NCBI RefSeq assembly: GCF_042100115.1
Contig: NC_091281.1
Span: forward strand, 62,001-126,000
Source: Alternaria dauci
Lineage: Eukaryota > Ascomycota > Dothideomycetes > Pleosporales > Pleosporaceae
Direction: 5' to 3'
DNA length: 64,000 bases
The notes below the pieces were generated by a model. That model worked only from the letters and a program-made list of their open reading frames with translations. It ran no database searches and was not told the origin of the DNA. The position numbers were made by a program, and so were the translations under genes. This document shows, in pieces, positions 23,659 through 35,405 of the stretch. How positions within the stretch are numbered: position 1 is the stretch's first letter; every line of letters starts with the position of its first letter.

Positions 23659-25847
23659 CTAGACAATTTCAAACTCTTGAACCTCGATTTGGAAAGCTTT
23701 ATACGCGACAGGCAGGAGGGTCGCAATACCTACGCGTGGCAATATGTGGTCGTCGACTTGCTCGAGAAGAAGGGCCCAGTACACGTATCCCGGCCACCGC
23801 TCTGTGTAGTAGACGACGTTGTTCTAGTTAGTGTTAGTGTTAATGTCAGCGCGCGATGGTCGCACGTTGTCTTGCTCTTGCAATGAAATTCCTTTCCACG
23901 AAACGCTTCCCCTCCGAGTACCCTAACTCTTCAGATCTGTCCTTTTGCTTTGAAAGAATACACGCATGCGTATATGTTGTCGACTTGTTATTGTCGAAGC
24001 GGGCAATTCCCAGCACTGCCTCATCGGAACTACCATCTATGACTTGCGTGAGAACATGGAAGCCTTGGCTATTCCTATTCCACGAATCGTAGTGGTAATA
24101 CATTTCAGAAAGGCCGAGGTCGCGTACAGTCAACTCGTCTTGCACATAGCTTGGGGCCGGCCGAATGGTGCTCAAATGTCCAAAAATCTGGAGATGCCCT
24201 GTAGCGATGATCGAAAATCGCTCTGAGATTTCCTCTGCCGCACGAGTGCTGTTCCACGCGGGGTCGGTGCCTTCGTCGGGCCATCTCTTTGCACCCCCGG
24301 TGGCGGCCCAGCTCCATGAAGGCATTTTGGCCAGCTCGCCGTTATCAAAACACGGGTCGGTGTTGAACCATAACAATTGAAATACAAGGTCTTCTTCCCA
24401 TACACCGTACTCCGGGATGTATCGATCTTCTCAATATCGTTGATACAATTGACCGATTCCTCTGAGAGCCTCGATTCGATCTGCCGCGACTGTCAGAGAT
24501 CTTGTCGTATATTCACTTAATAGGCGACACCAATTTTGTTCGCGGTAGAAAAGAGAAATGGGATTTCCTGTTTCGGTTACGGTTGCCATGTTGCAGGCCC
24601 ACGAGATACAACTTGGCATGAATGTTGTTAACCTCCGAGCGAGATAACGCTCTTGAAGCGTCCATACCCGTCGTTCGAGGGGACCAGATGGTGGGTGGCA
24701 GTCGTACTGCCTTGCCCTCATTGGCGATTTCATCATGTTGGATGTCCCTTTGCACTCCCCGGCTACCGTATAAGGCAGTCTCAAGACTGTAGAGACCGGA
24801 CGCTCGCTAATGAAGAGGCCTTGACTCGAGTCTTTCGCGCCCGAGGCAGCCACAACCAAAGCCGCGTTTCAGTATACATCTCCCATCTTCACAGCTTCGG
24901 AATGCCAATCCTGGCTATTGCCTTGTATAATGCAGAGAGAGTCGATCCAAACGTATTTGATGCCGATACCTTGGGCAAGTTCCACAGTATCCTGGAACGT
25001 CTTCGGCAGATCCCCAAACGCGATACCATGTTGATGTACCTGGTAGTTTTCCGATGTTGTTTGTAGCGGCCGCTTTTCAATTGAACCCCAGCAATGACTC
25101 AAGGCCAGATATCGTCCTTTTCGGCCCCTACTCTCGATAAGCTGAACTGAAGGTCGTGTATCGTCTCCACAAAGCGCGAGAACACGAGTTGGCATTGGCG
25201 TATCATCGTCTGCCGTGCAATTCGTGTGAACATTGCACTCTTTCTGCCAGCGCTGGACTAGTCCGCACACCTTGTTCATGTGCGGACCAAGAATGGGTGG
25301 TCGATCGATCAAGGCTGCAGTCGCCGGAGTGCCTAAATGTTATCATCAGTATAGCGACAAGTAGGGTATCCCATCTTTGGTCACCTTCGTCTGCCCAAAT
25401 GCTGTATTTGTCTACCCAGTCGCTACCTTCATGTGCCCAAATACCTGTTTCGTGGTCGCGGCTGATGTGGGTTCCGCATATCTGGCGAGGGTCTACCGGA
25501 TCAGAGCTGAATACCCCTGAGTTTCTATATTGTCGAGACATGATCGGATCGGATTTCCTCCAGTCCACTGGTGTGAGAAAAGGTCCTGCTACTCCCAGAT
25601 GCTGCCTTTGAGTATCAAAATTGTTCGTTATGATCTCGCATAGTCTGCATGTTTCCGGACCGGAACCTCGTGTGGAGTTTTCGATTACGTGCTTGCTTTG
25701 ACCTCGCCCACCAAGCGGTTCTCCAGGATCCGTTACCATCGCTTCGGTAAGCTTGATGCAGGAGTCGCACAAATCCGTGATGTCTTCGATGATCGATTCT
25801 GACGTGTCTGATGCGTCGCTAAGACATTGCAGAGACAGTGCCGCCAT
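23659..25847 (-). pseudogene. HET-domain incompatibility protein, two in-frame TGA
   Basis: HET proteins act in fungal allorecognition and trigger heterokaryon cell death. Model: exon 1 25847-25385, intron 25384-25333, exon 2 25332-23900, intron 23899-23824 (CTAAC repeats before the acceptor), exon 3 23823-23659; the sum is 687 codons exactly. HET motifs are [33 protein letters not shown] and DW, then [14 protein letters not shown] and MPSWSWAATGG. The last exon restores the usual tail (GYVYWALLLE, VGIATLLPVAY, EFEIV). Exon 2 carries TGA at 24869-24871, after MGDVY where family members usually have Arg, and TGA at 24431-24433, before EDRY. Both fit CGA to TGA. The gene therefore appears inactivated by point mutations rather than truncation. 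Confidence 0.8.
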
Positions 25848-26234
25848 TGGGGCGAAAAGGTAAAACAATCAAACGAGAAGCGTGCTCGATATCGGCCTCA
25901 GGCGAAGAGGAGGATGAATGACTCTTGCTATCAACATCGACGATGCAGTCTGACGCAGAGCTATAATATAGAATGAGAATAGATTTGGAAATGAGATAAA
26001 GGTAGCACTAAGCATCAGCAGTCATGATCACACCGACAAGCGTTTATGGCGCAGCTCGAGGCTGTGTGCGATATTAAAATCGTGGTTGACCGATTGGTCG
26101 GCCAATTGGTCGCCAACAATCTCATCAATCAGTAGCTTTCAGGATAGATGCGCCGTAATCTGCACCAGGGCGTCCCGTATGGCGTATTTGATATAGATCT
26201 CTCAAAATCTCACCCGTTGCGCATCGTCCTGCAG

Positions 26235-26279
26235 TCTTTTACTTGTGAATTCTCTCATTTGAGAGAATCTGTTCGTTCA
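26235..26279 (+). repeat. 45-nt palindrome-containing element, copy 1
   Basis: Matches 52547-52591 at 42 of 45 positions, same orientation; all three differences are C/T or G/A. The core is an inverted repeat, ATTCTCTC and GAGAGAAT, around a 4-nt loop. It lies 388 bp upstream of the HET pseudogene start. It may be a regulatory site or the footprint of a small mobile element. Confidence 0.75.
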
Positions 26280-26410
26280 GATTGTTGAAAAGTTTGGGTG
26301 TTGTGATTGGTTCAAGCTGATGCGTCATCGCAGTACCATGGGATGAAAGGGGATGAATCAGACGGCAACCATGGGATGGAGTGGACCAAGATGGGATTGT
26401 CCTGCAATCA

Positions 26411-26463
26411 TCGCGACACAGTAGGCCTCCCAGGAGACCGAAAAAGCGACTTTACACTCTCGT
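26411..26463 (+). repeat. 53-nt dispersed repeat, copy 1
   Basis: Closely matches 49098-49151. Both read CGCGAYACAGTAGRCCTCC, then CAGGAGACCGAAA, then TACACTCTCGT, with a 3-nt insertion in the other copy. The function is unknown. Confidence 0.7.
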
Positions 26464-26800
26464 GGCGTCGTCCTGCAAAAAGCGTGGCTTGTGCGATGAT
26501 GGCGGAAAAGCGGGCGAGCGGACTCCCGACTCGCCTGCATGTTCCCCGAAGCTGAAACGCAAGCGAACAGACACGATGACGGCGACGATCAATGCCACGC
26601 ACTGGTTGGCTCTGGCTGAGGGGTGGGCAGTAAAGGATGCAGGCGCCACTGCACTCGCCATGCGACTCCTGCGAGTACAGACGCGATGGTGGTAGGCGCA
26701 GGACAGCAGGTTATGGGCGACTGGTCCCCTTAAGGCTGCTGCTGTCGCCTTTGCCTCGCCACGACTGTCGCTCGCTACCACGTCGCTCGTTACGCACTCT

Positions 26801-27689
26801 ATGATTATGTTCGCGTCTACTGGGCAATGGCTATTGATTGCGCACGCCTTCGCGGTGGGTGCCGCTGCGCATCGGGACTGGTGGCTGCAGGGCCTGCCGC
26901 GGTGTTGGCAGGATTGCTTGGGGAACACAGAGGAAGGGTGCGGCTATAGGAAATGTGAGTTGGTGCCTTGATCGCAGCACAGCGACATGGACTGATGGTT
27001 GTGCAGGTATATGTCAGACGAGCGAAAGCAGTGCCTCCTACCTCCCCAGCGCCGTCACGTGTGCCGTGACCAACTGCGACGCGGACGACTGGGCTCTCGA
27101 GCTCGTCCTCGGACCACTAGAGCTGTATTGCGATGCGATAGGCTGCACGATACCGGCAGAGGTGGTGGACGACGCATACGATGCGGTCTCGAGTAGCTAC
27201 GTGCCGCCAACAACCACGCGCGCCCCTCCTACGACGACTGCCGCTGCACCCAAACCGACACGCACCAGCGAAAGCGACAATCACGACGACGACGATGGTT
27301 TCACAAGCCCCGTCAGCACAACCATAACCCGGACAACCACCGATGGAGATGGCAACACATTGCAGGTAATCGTACCCATAGTCGTAAACCCGACGGGCAT
27401 CAGTACAGGCAGCATCATCACGTCGACCGTGGCTGGCGCATCGCCAACGTCTACGGACTCGCCGCCCAGCGAAACTGCACGGCCTTCCGTTCCGGCGCCG
27501 ACAGCTGGAGCTTCATCCGCTGCATCTCCACCTCCTTCGGCCACGGGATCGGCGTCGGATGAGCCAGAGGCTCCGGCCAACGGCAACGGTAGCCCGTTTG
27601 AGAACATGCAAGCGGGCGCAGGACGATGGGCGGTGCCGGTGCCTCTCATGGCAACGGGTGCTTTCGCCGTGTTGTGGATGCGCCTGTAG
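26801..27689 (+). CDS. CFEM-like GPI-anchored cell-surface protein
   Basis: ATG 26801, intron 26955-27006 (GTGAGT to TGCAG), stop 27689; 278 residues. The N-terminus is a signal peptide (hydrophobic WLLIAHAFAVGAAA). The next part has nine cysteines spaced like a CFEM domain: CWQDC, GCGYRKCIC, TCAVTNCDADDW and YCDAIGC. A long Thr/Pro/Ser-rich stalk follows, and the C-terminus has a small-residue omega region and a hydrophobic tail, as in GPI-anchored proteins. CFEM proteins sit in the wall or plasma membrane; some bind haem or act in host interaction. The cysteine spacing is not a perfect eight-Cys match, so the domain call is good but not certain. The gene is intact. Confidence 0.75.
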
Positions 27690-27969
27690 CGGGCGATCAT
27701 CTGCGATGATGGAGACGCCTCTGGGTGTGCTGCAGGCCGAGGTTCATAGGGCAGCGGTCACTGGCCTTATTTTATTGATGGGCGAATCTCTGCAAGCAAC
27801 ATTCGTTTCCTTTTTGCGATGGACGGATGATGAAGACTTGTTTGCATTCCAGGCGTTTTGGATAGAGGACGATGACTTGGATATTGCACGGTGTTTGCTT
27901 TTGGCAGGTGAGAGGAGGAAGGTACAACGAAACAATCGCTTGCATGAGAGCAACCGCAACCACGAGAAA

Positions 27970-28476
27970 TCACATACAATACGCATACATGATACACATT
28001 CGACCATGAAACAATACCATACCATTCTCACAGACGACATACTCGATGCGCACAACCTCCAAACCTCGTGGCTGCAACTCAACAGGCACTCGATCGTCAA
28101 AGTTGCCAGCGTTCGGCTCACATACATCATCCCACCGCTTCGTCACTGCAGCCAATCGAGCATGGACCTACTGGAAACTCGCACTACGCCCGCGCTGCAT
28201 GACATTGTCTCTCGCAAGCTGCACCCTCTCGCGCACCATCATCAACTTTTGCGATTGCATTAGTCCTCGGCTCCCAATTCCATCTCCTATATTTGTTGGT
28301 GGCTTTGCATGTGCTTCAGCCTCAAGCTCGGCCGACCTCACAGTTCCTCCGTGCACCGACGTGAAAACCTCCGACACGGCGATTGCCCAAAACGGCAACA
28401 GCAAATCACCGTGCTTGAATTTCACGACAACGACCGAGGCATCTTTCTCTCCAAGCATCAAAGTGGTCCCAACGCG
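27970..28476 (-). pseudogene. Unknown gene with in-frame TAG
   Basis: On the minus strand one reading frame runs about 165 codons with a single stop, TAG at 28168-28170, and protein-like sequence on both sides (DASVVVVKFKHGDLLLPFW and MVRERVQLARDNV before it; TKRWDDVCEPNAGNFDDR and RIEYVVCENGMVLF after it). TGG to TAG would close it. I do not recognise the family and cannot fix the start. It lies between the CFEM gene and the CYP505 promoter. Confidence 0.4.
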
Positions 28477-28695
28477 TCAACGAGGTAGCATTCGGAGCGC
28501 GCGAAAGGATTTGCTGTGTTTCAGTGCGTCATTATGCAAACGACGTGGCATGAGTTAATTAACCTAATTCATTATAGATAGAACGAGCTCGCTCCGACGT
28601 CTTCAACAGCATACACATCTTTAACAATTCTCGATTATATTGACAGCTTTCTTGTTCGTTTTTAATCCTTTTCTACTGCTGTAATCTACATCACA

Positions 28696-31600
28696 ATGGC
28701 GGATCTCGAGCCAATTCCCGGCCCACCTGGCCTGCCCATTGTCGGCAACATTGCGGACATTGACGCGACAAACCCCATCCAGTCCATGTGCAACTTGACA
28801 CTGAAATACGGTTGGTGACAATCCCAAAACGCACCATATCAGATGACTGACGACTATAGGCCCAATATGGAAGTTTTGGCTCGGTGCCGAGCGCATTGTC
28901 ATCGCAAATCAGGCTCACATGGACGAGATCTGCAACGAGGAGCGATTCTCAAAGATCATTGCACAATCGCTCCAACAGGTTCGAAACGGCGTCCACGATG
29001 GTTTGTTCACATCCTACGGACCACAAGAAGAGAACTGGGGCATCGCACATCGTGTCCTACTTCCACAACTCGGACCGCTCGCTATCCGCAACATGTTCAA
29101 CGAGATGCACGACATTGCGTCTCAACTCGTCATGAAGTGGGCAAGACACGGTGCCAGCCATAGAATTCACGTCACAGACGACTTTACTCGCTTGACTCTC
29201 GATACCATCGCCCTTTGCGCCATGGACTACCGGTTCAACTCGTACTACTCCGAACATATGCATCCCTTTATCGATGCAATGGCCGACTTCCTCAAGACCA
29301 GCAGCGACCGCGCGAGGAGAGATCCAATCACGCAGATGTTCTACGGCGCAGAGTCGCAAAAGTACTGGAAAGACATCGAACTCCTTCGCAAGACGAGCAT
29401 GGATGTGATTACGACGAGGAGACAGAACCCCACCGACAAGAAGGATCTGCTCAACGGCATGCTCAACGGTGTTGACGCCAAGACGGGCAAGAAGATGACC
29501 GACGAGAATGTAATTGACAACATGATTACTTTCTTGATCGCCGGACACGAGACGACATCCGGTATGCTTTCTTTCACTTTCTACTACCTGCTCAAGAACC
29601 CTCAGGCATACGAGAAGGCACAGCAAGAAGTGGACGATGTAATCGGCAAGAGCTCAATCACAGTCGATCACCTGACGAAGCTTCCGTATCTGAACGCTGT
29701 TCTGCGCGAGGCTCTGCGTCTCCAGCCGACAGCACCCTCAGTGGGCATGACAGCTAAGGAAGACACTACGATCGGAGGAAAGTATGCAGTCAAGGCCGGC
29801 GTACCTCTCGTCGCACTCTTCCCAATGGTCCACCGCGATCCCGTCGCATACGGCGAGGACGCCGAGGAGTTCCGACCGGAACGCATGCTGGATGCCGAGT
29901 TTGAGAAGCGCAACACCGAGTTTCCCAACTGCTGGAAGCCATTCGGCAACGGCATGCGAGCCTGCATTGGAAGGCCGTTTGCCTGGCAAGAAGCCCTCCT
30001 GGTGCTTGCTATTCTCTTACAGGACTTCAACTTCACCATGGACGATGCGTCGTACCAGCTTCAGATCAAGGCGACGCTTTCGATCAAGCCCAAGGACTTT
30101 TACATGCGCGCGCATCTCCGAAACGGAATTTCTGCGACATCGCTCGAACGCAAATTGGCGTCGGCTACTCTGAACGAGCCTTCGCCAGCGAGCAGCGCGC
30201 CGGGTGTACAGAAAGAGAAAGCTGCGAAAGGCAAGCCTATGGCCATCTACTACGGTTCCAACACTGGCACTTGTGAAGCGCTCGCTAATCGACTTGCGAG
30301 TGACGCCGCAAACCATGGCTTCAATGCGACAGTCGTTGACACTTTGGATGCTGTACGCGAGTCCTTGCCGACCGACAAGCCGATTGTCATTGTCACTGCT
30401 TCATACGAGGGAGCGCCTGCCGACAACGCCGCACACTTTGTCAACTGGGTCAGCACCTTGAAGGGCAAAGAGCTGGAGAACGTCAACTATGCAGTCTTTG
30501 GATGCGGTCATCGCGATTGGTCAAAGACCTTCCACAAGGTACCAAAGTATCTCGACGCTACCCTTGAAGAACGCGGCGCAACCAAGATGGTGGAATGGGG
30601 CAGCACTGACGCTGCCTCTGGAGATATCTTCACCGACTTCGAGACCTGGGAAGACCAAGTACTGTGGCCAGCCATGCGCGAGAAGTACGGATCGACAGAG
30701 GCCGATGGCGAAGGCTCGCTGGAGACATCGCTTGACGTCGAGGTCACAGCACCGAGATCGTCGACACTGCGTCAAGACGTGCGCGAGGCTCGTGTAGAGG
30801 AAGTCGAGGTTCTTTCCAACGAAGACGCGTCGGAGAAGAGGCACATCGAGATCAGCCTCCCATCAGGCATGACCTACTCCGCAGGTGACTACCTGGCTAT
30901 CCTACCCTTGAACCCCAAGGAAAACGTCCAACGCGCGATGCGACACTTTGGCTTGACTTGGGACTCGATGCTGACCATTTCTTCGGCTGGTCCTACTACG
31001 CTCCCAACTGACACGCCCATCAGCGCCGTCGATGTCCTCGGTGCATACGTCGAACTCGCCCAACCGGCCAGCAAGCGCAACGTCGTTGCCCTCGCCGAAT
31101 CAACGAGCGATGGAGCGGAGAAGAAGCAGCTCGAGCGGCTCGCCGACGAAGCCTTCAGCTCCGAGATTACTGCGAAACGCGTCTCTGTTCTCGATCTGCT
31201 CGAGCGTTTCCCATCCGCGAAGCTGCCCCTCGGCGTTTTCTTGAAGATGCAGCCACCCATGCGCGTGCGCCAATACTCGATATCCTCGTCACCGCTATGG
31301 AACCCGAACAACGTTACGCTCACATACTCTGTCGTCAGCGCGCCAGCCCTCAGCGGCCAAGGACGGTATGTGGGCGTAGCAACAAATTATCTCGCCAGCC
31401 TTGCGCCAGGCGACAAATTACATGTCAGCGTGCGCCCCTCACACCAGGCGTTCCATCTGCCCAAGGACTCGAAGAACGTCCCTGTCATCATGATGGCAGC
31501 AGGAACCGGTCTCGCGCCCTTCCGCGGCTTCATCCAGGAGCGCGCTGCTCAGATCGCCGCTGGCCGCAAGCTAGCGCCTGCCATACTCTTCTATGGCTGC

Positions 31601-31954
31601 CGGACACCGTCTGCAGACCTCATGTACGCCGACCTGCTCAAGCGCTGGGAAGACATGGGCGCCGTCTCAGTCCGCTATGCGTTCTCGCGCAAATCGGACG
31701 AGTCGCATGGCTGCAAGTATGTGCAAGACCGTGTCTATCACGATCGCGCCGATGTCATTGCGCAGTTTGAAGCGGGTGCGAAGCTTTTTGTTTGTGGGTC
31801 GCGGGGTGTTGGTGATGGGGTGCAGGAGACGCTTATCAAGATTGCAAAGGAGAGGTTGAAGGAGAAGGAGGGCCGAGATGCCGATGATGCCAAGGCAAGG
31901 GAGTGGTTCGAGGGTCTGCGAAACGAGCGGTTCGCTACAGACGTGTTTGAGTAG
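28696..31954 (+). CDS. Bifunctional cytochrome P450/NADPH-P450 reductase (CYP505)
   Basis: A self-sufficient fatty-acid hydroxylase of the CYP505 (P450foxy) family, which hydroxylates fatty acids near the omega end. Exons 28696-28810 and 28860-31954, with a 49-nt intron; 1069 residues, the usual length. The P450 half has PGPPGLPIVGN at the N-terminus, the I-helix AGHETTSG at about residue 266, EALR (322-325) and the haem loop FGNGMRACIGRPFAW with Cys at about 407. The reductase half follows a short linker: FMN domain from about 499 (IYYGSNTGTCEALA), FAD-binding RQYSIS, and NADPH-binding AAGTGLAPFRGF (about 919). There is no N-terminal membrane anchor, as expected for the soluble family. No defects are seen. 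The neighbouring desaturase also uses fatty acids. Confidence 0.95.
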
Positions 31955-33071
31955 ACTTTGAAGATAGCATCGAAATTGTTTTGTCATCACGTTGCTTGCC
32001 ATATCCTTATCGCGTCTACCCAGCCATCCCAACGAACCACACAACCGCCGACCCCTGGAAGGATGAAGTAACTTTGTAAACTCTGGGTAGATTTTCGAAC
32101 GGCGGTGGAGAAACCTTCCGGCCACGGTGCCAAGGTGCAACCACGGTTAGGCTTGCGCGCACGTTCTGGGGGATTGCCCCGCCGATGGGCCTATGGCCGT
32201 AGCCCAGGCCGCCCACCCAGCGCTGGGACCCTGAATTACCCGATGGCTAGAATATCGCCGAACAAGACATCTGAGTCGAGTTGGGCACGCAGAGACGAGC
32301 ATCCTTTCACTATGCATTCCCGCTCCATATAATGCATGCCATGCGGCCGAATTTCGACGACCCCCACCGACCACTGCCGACCACGTCGTGCTGCGTGCCT
32401 CGCCGGTGTCGCAGCGCCGTCCAACAGCCACATGTCCTTCTCCTCGCGGCGCTACTTGGGACGGGCTGGTACGGGGCGGTCAGATCTCAATAGGACTTCC
32501 TCCAATGTCTGGGCTGCCTTGGAATTGCTGAGCCCCATACAAGATCGTCAGGGCCCACGGGGCTTCGTGTTATCTGGTCCCAAAGCGGTTACGGTGCGGC
32601 TCATCTCTTGGACCCTGAAGGGAACTTTGGAACAATCAAAGTGCGAAGTGCAAGACCGCCCAAGTCTCGCAACACCTCCCACCAGCGTGCGATAAGCTCA
32701 ATGGCTGGGGATCATGGATAACCCGTGCTGATCCTTGGGTTAACGCTCTTTTCCGGCTTTCTTGCCTCTTCCCCTGAGCTCACCGCAACGTGTTCCTGCT
32801 AGACGTGCTAGTGCCGACTGTGCGCCGACGTTGAAATCTCGGTTAGAGACCCCACTGTTTCCATGGACGCGAAGCGGTGTCTTTTGTACACACGGTTTCC
32901 TCTGCGACGTTGAAACGTAGGTCGAGTGCATTGAGCTTAGACTGGTGTGTATCAAGGAGCAGATTTTTCGCCTTCTGCCCGGACGTGTCGTGGGTACAAA
33001 AGGGTGAGCAGCGGCACGGCACGCTCTGCACGCTTCTCCCCTTTCCTCCCTCTCTCACACCTCCTTGGACC
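31955..33071. other. Intergenic, no gene seen
   Basis: About 1.1 kb between the CYP505 stop and the desaturase ATG. The desaturase frame is open upstream to 32877, but the added N-terminus looks like leader DNA. Pyrimidine-rich tracts at 33040-33065 just before the ATG fit a fungal promoter/5' UTR. No RNA gene or transposon end is recognised. Confidence 0.5.
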
Positions 33072-34289
33072 ATGATTACAACTACGTCCCGCACACAGGC
33101 AGCGCCTGTCAAGACTAGGTTCACTGCTGTGGCCGACGATGTCAAGCCGACTCCCATCCCAGACGTCAAGACGCTCAAGGACGCTATCCCAGTCAAGTGC
33201 TTCGAGCGCTCCATGATCCGCTCCTTTTCCTACGTTGTTCGCGATCTCATCATCGTGAGCGGACTTTTCTACTCTGCCGTCCGCCTGTCGCAATTGGACG
33301 CTTCGCCCCTTATTACGGTCCCGCTTTGGGCACTGTACAGCTTCGTGCAGGGTTGCTTCTTCACCGGCCTCTGGATTCTCGCCCACGACTGTGGCCATGA
33401 TTCCTTTTCTGACAACCTCACTGTCAACGCTGTGACTGGCTGGTTCCTCCACAGCATCTTGATGGTGCCATTCTTCAGCTGGAAGTTCAGCCACGCACGT
33501 CATCACCGCTACCACAACCACATGGAGAAGGACACTGTTTTCGTGCCTCACCGAAAGTCTGCCGCCCTCGCTAGGACCACCGAGCCCTCCATCATGGAGA
33601 AGATCATGGACCATGCCGCCGCCGACACACCCCTGATCCAAGTCGGTGCTCTCATATTCCACCAGGTGCTCGGCTGGCCTGCTTACATCCTGATGAACGC
33701 CGGTGCCGGACCGAAGAGTCTGACCAAGAGCGACCGAGCCTCCCAGCCAAAGTACAAGCAAAGCCACCTGGACCCGACATCGCCCGTTTTCACTCCCTCC
33801 GAGGCACCATTCGTTGCGCTCAGCAACGTCGGACTTCTGCTTACCATGAGCGCCATCTACCTCGCCTCGAGGAGCGTCGGCACATCGACCGCTCTCTTGG
33901 CATACGGACTGCCGTACCTCTGGATGAACCACTGGATCGTCGCCATCACGTACCTGCACCACACACACGAGAAGGCGCCCCACTACGAGGCCGAGAACTG
34001 GACGTTTATCAAGGGCGCTGCATCGACCGTTGACCGCGACTTTGGCTTCATCGGTCGCCACATCTTCCACGGTATCATCGAGTACCACGTTGTGCACCAC
34101 ATGTTCCCTCGCATTCCTTTCTATCATGCTGAGGAGGCTACGTGGGCTATTGCTCCTCTTCTTGGCGAACGCTACATCCAGCAGAAGAGCAACTTCTTCG
34201 TTGACCTGTGGCAGAGCTTCACGACCTGCAGGTATGTTGAAGAGGGTACTGGCAAGGACGCTGGTGGCTTGGTTTGGGCAAAGAACTAG
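33072..34289 (+). CDS. Membrane fatty-acid desaturase (Delta12/omega-3 type)
   Basis: A single-exon, 405-residue, membrane-bound desaturase that would introduce a second or third double bond into C18 acyl chains in the endoplasmic reticulum. The three diiron His boxes are intact: HDCGH (105-109), HARHH (141-145) and HVVHH (339-343), with hydrophobic segments between them. The ATG at 33072 was chosen over upstream in-frame codons because it begins MITTTSRTQ, directly after a pyrimidine-rich leader, and gives a plausible length. HDCGH rather than HECGH, and the shorter N-terminus, leave open whether it is an oleate Delta12, a Delta15/omega-3 or a bifunctional enzyme. Confidence 0.9.
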   Translation: MITTTSRTQAAPVKTRFTAVADDVKPTPIPDVKTLKDAIPVKCFERSMIRSFSYVVRDLIIVSGLFYSAVRLSQLDASPLITVPLWALYSFVQGCFFTGLWILAHDCGHDSFSDNLTVNAVTGWFLHSILMVPFFSWKFSHARHHRYHNHMEKDTVFVPHRKSAALARTTEPSIMEKIMDHAAADTPLIQVGALIFHQVLGWPAYILMNAGAGPKSLTKSDRASQPKYKQSHLDPTSPVFTPSEAPFVALSNVGLLLTMSAIYLASRSVGTSTALLAYGLPYLWMNHWIVAITYLHHTHEKAPHYEAENWTFIKGAASTVDRDFGFIGRHIFHGIIEYHVVHHMFPRIPFYHAEEATWAIAPLLGERYIQQKSNFFVDLWQSFTTCRYVEEGTGKDAGGLVWAKN

Positions 34290-35405
34290 CTTTGATAGCG
34301 TCTTTTGTCCCGTATTAACGATTAGATCCTCTAGATATAGACTACTGCTCCATTGTAGAACTTAGACCAAAACTACAACTTTACGTACCACTCGCACATC
34401 TTTCATGCTTAATAATGCCATGAAATAAAACGATGCAGCTAGAACAGCCCAAGTCTTCCTGTTGACATCCAGGGTCGTAGTCTTACCTCATGCAGTTGAA
34501 CTTTACTTTCTGCGTTCCAAGCGGTAACAAATGCACCTTTACGAACCCTTAAGACTTTCGCAAGCATCCTCGTAAGAGTCAGATATCAAGAAAGCTGCAG
34601 ACATAGCACTCGTACAGCGGAGTTGGCCAAGCCACTATTGTTTGTGGTTCTTGCTTCAGGCACAGCGATAACAGTCTACAGATCTTTCAGTCCACCCGAT
34701 GCGATTCCTTTCAGACCTTCTAGGGACTAGCGTCAGAGGCATGCTAGGAAGCTCGATATGTAGTCCATGACTCATTACAAGAATAGTGTACGAGACTCCG
34801 GATCCGAAATTGCAGAGCAGCACTAATGCTTTAGTGCCTTCTACGAGCGTGACGACTTAGTAGGCTAGTGTCTGGATTGTGACATTTGGCTAAGGATCGC
34901 ATGAATCTGATGCATAGGGATATACTGCCCAACATGCAAATCTACACCTCTCGCTCGAAGGTCTTCGCTCATAGCGAACCTTGCGCTTGTACACCACCTA
35001 CCTATCGCATATAGCTGCAGCTGTGATGCCGAAAGAAAATACATTGGCATCGTCTGAACGCGACAAGCTATTCAGGTCCTCAGACAGACACAAGCTATGG
35101 TAATCAAGTCGTTGTATTGCTACGAGCGTACTCTGCATAGTAGAGCTGGAGAGGAGCTATATCTGCCAGCACCTGGCAGATTTTGTGGACGGTGTTAAGC
35201 TGAAGATAATGTTGCGCTCCCTTCAACCACGTCGTGTATTTAACAAGACTAAATAATCACATCGTACGTTACACGGTCAAGTGAGGGGGACTCATAATCA
35301 GAATGCAGCTAACAGCGTATACGATAACTTCATCGATTGAAGATACACCTATATATTCCAACAAAGATGACCTATAGATCCATCTCGGGTATAACGCTCG
35401 ACCAT
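34290..35405. other. Intergenic, no gene seen
   Basis: About 1.1 kb between the convergent desaturase and KGG-repeat genes. It has normal base composition and only short frames with no recognisable features. Confidence 0.5.

Larger units (their letters stand above)
25848..26800. other. Intergenic with two dispersed repeat elements
   Basis: About 950 bp upstream of the HET pseudogene and of the CFEM gene. Short overlapping open frames at 26300-26930 have no recognisable features. The stretch holds two short repeats shared with other parts of the window (26235-26279 and 26411-26463). Confidence 0.5.

Noticed and set aside
28046..28558. 170-codon plus-strand frame downstream of the CFEM gene
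   Set aside because: Composition is Ser/Arg/Thr filler, while the minus strand over the same bases reads as coherent protein with one stop.
29057..31323. Several antisense frames over CYP505
   Set aside because: They are shadows of a strongly biased coding sequence; no recognisable features, and CYP505 accounts for the region.
32952..34127. 391-codon open frame antisense to the desaturase
   Set aside because: It mirrors the GC-rich codons of the desaturase, is His/Val/Glu-rich without domain logic, and disappears outside the gene. The sense frame has all three His boxes.
31955..35405. tRNA or other RNA genes in the long intergenic stretches
   Set aside because: I looked for tRNA A/B-box-like segments and cloverleaf ends and saw none I could support by eye. 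A covariance-model scan would be decisive.
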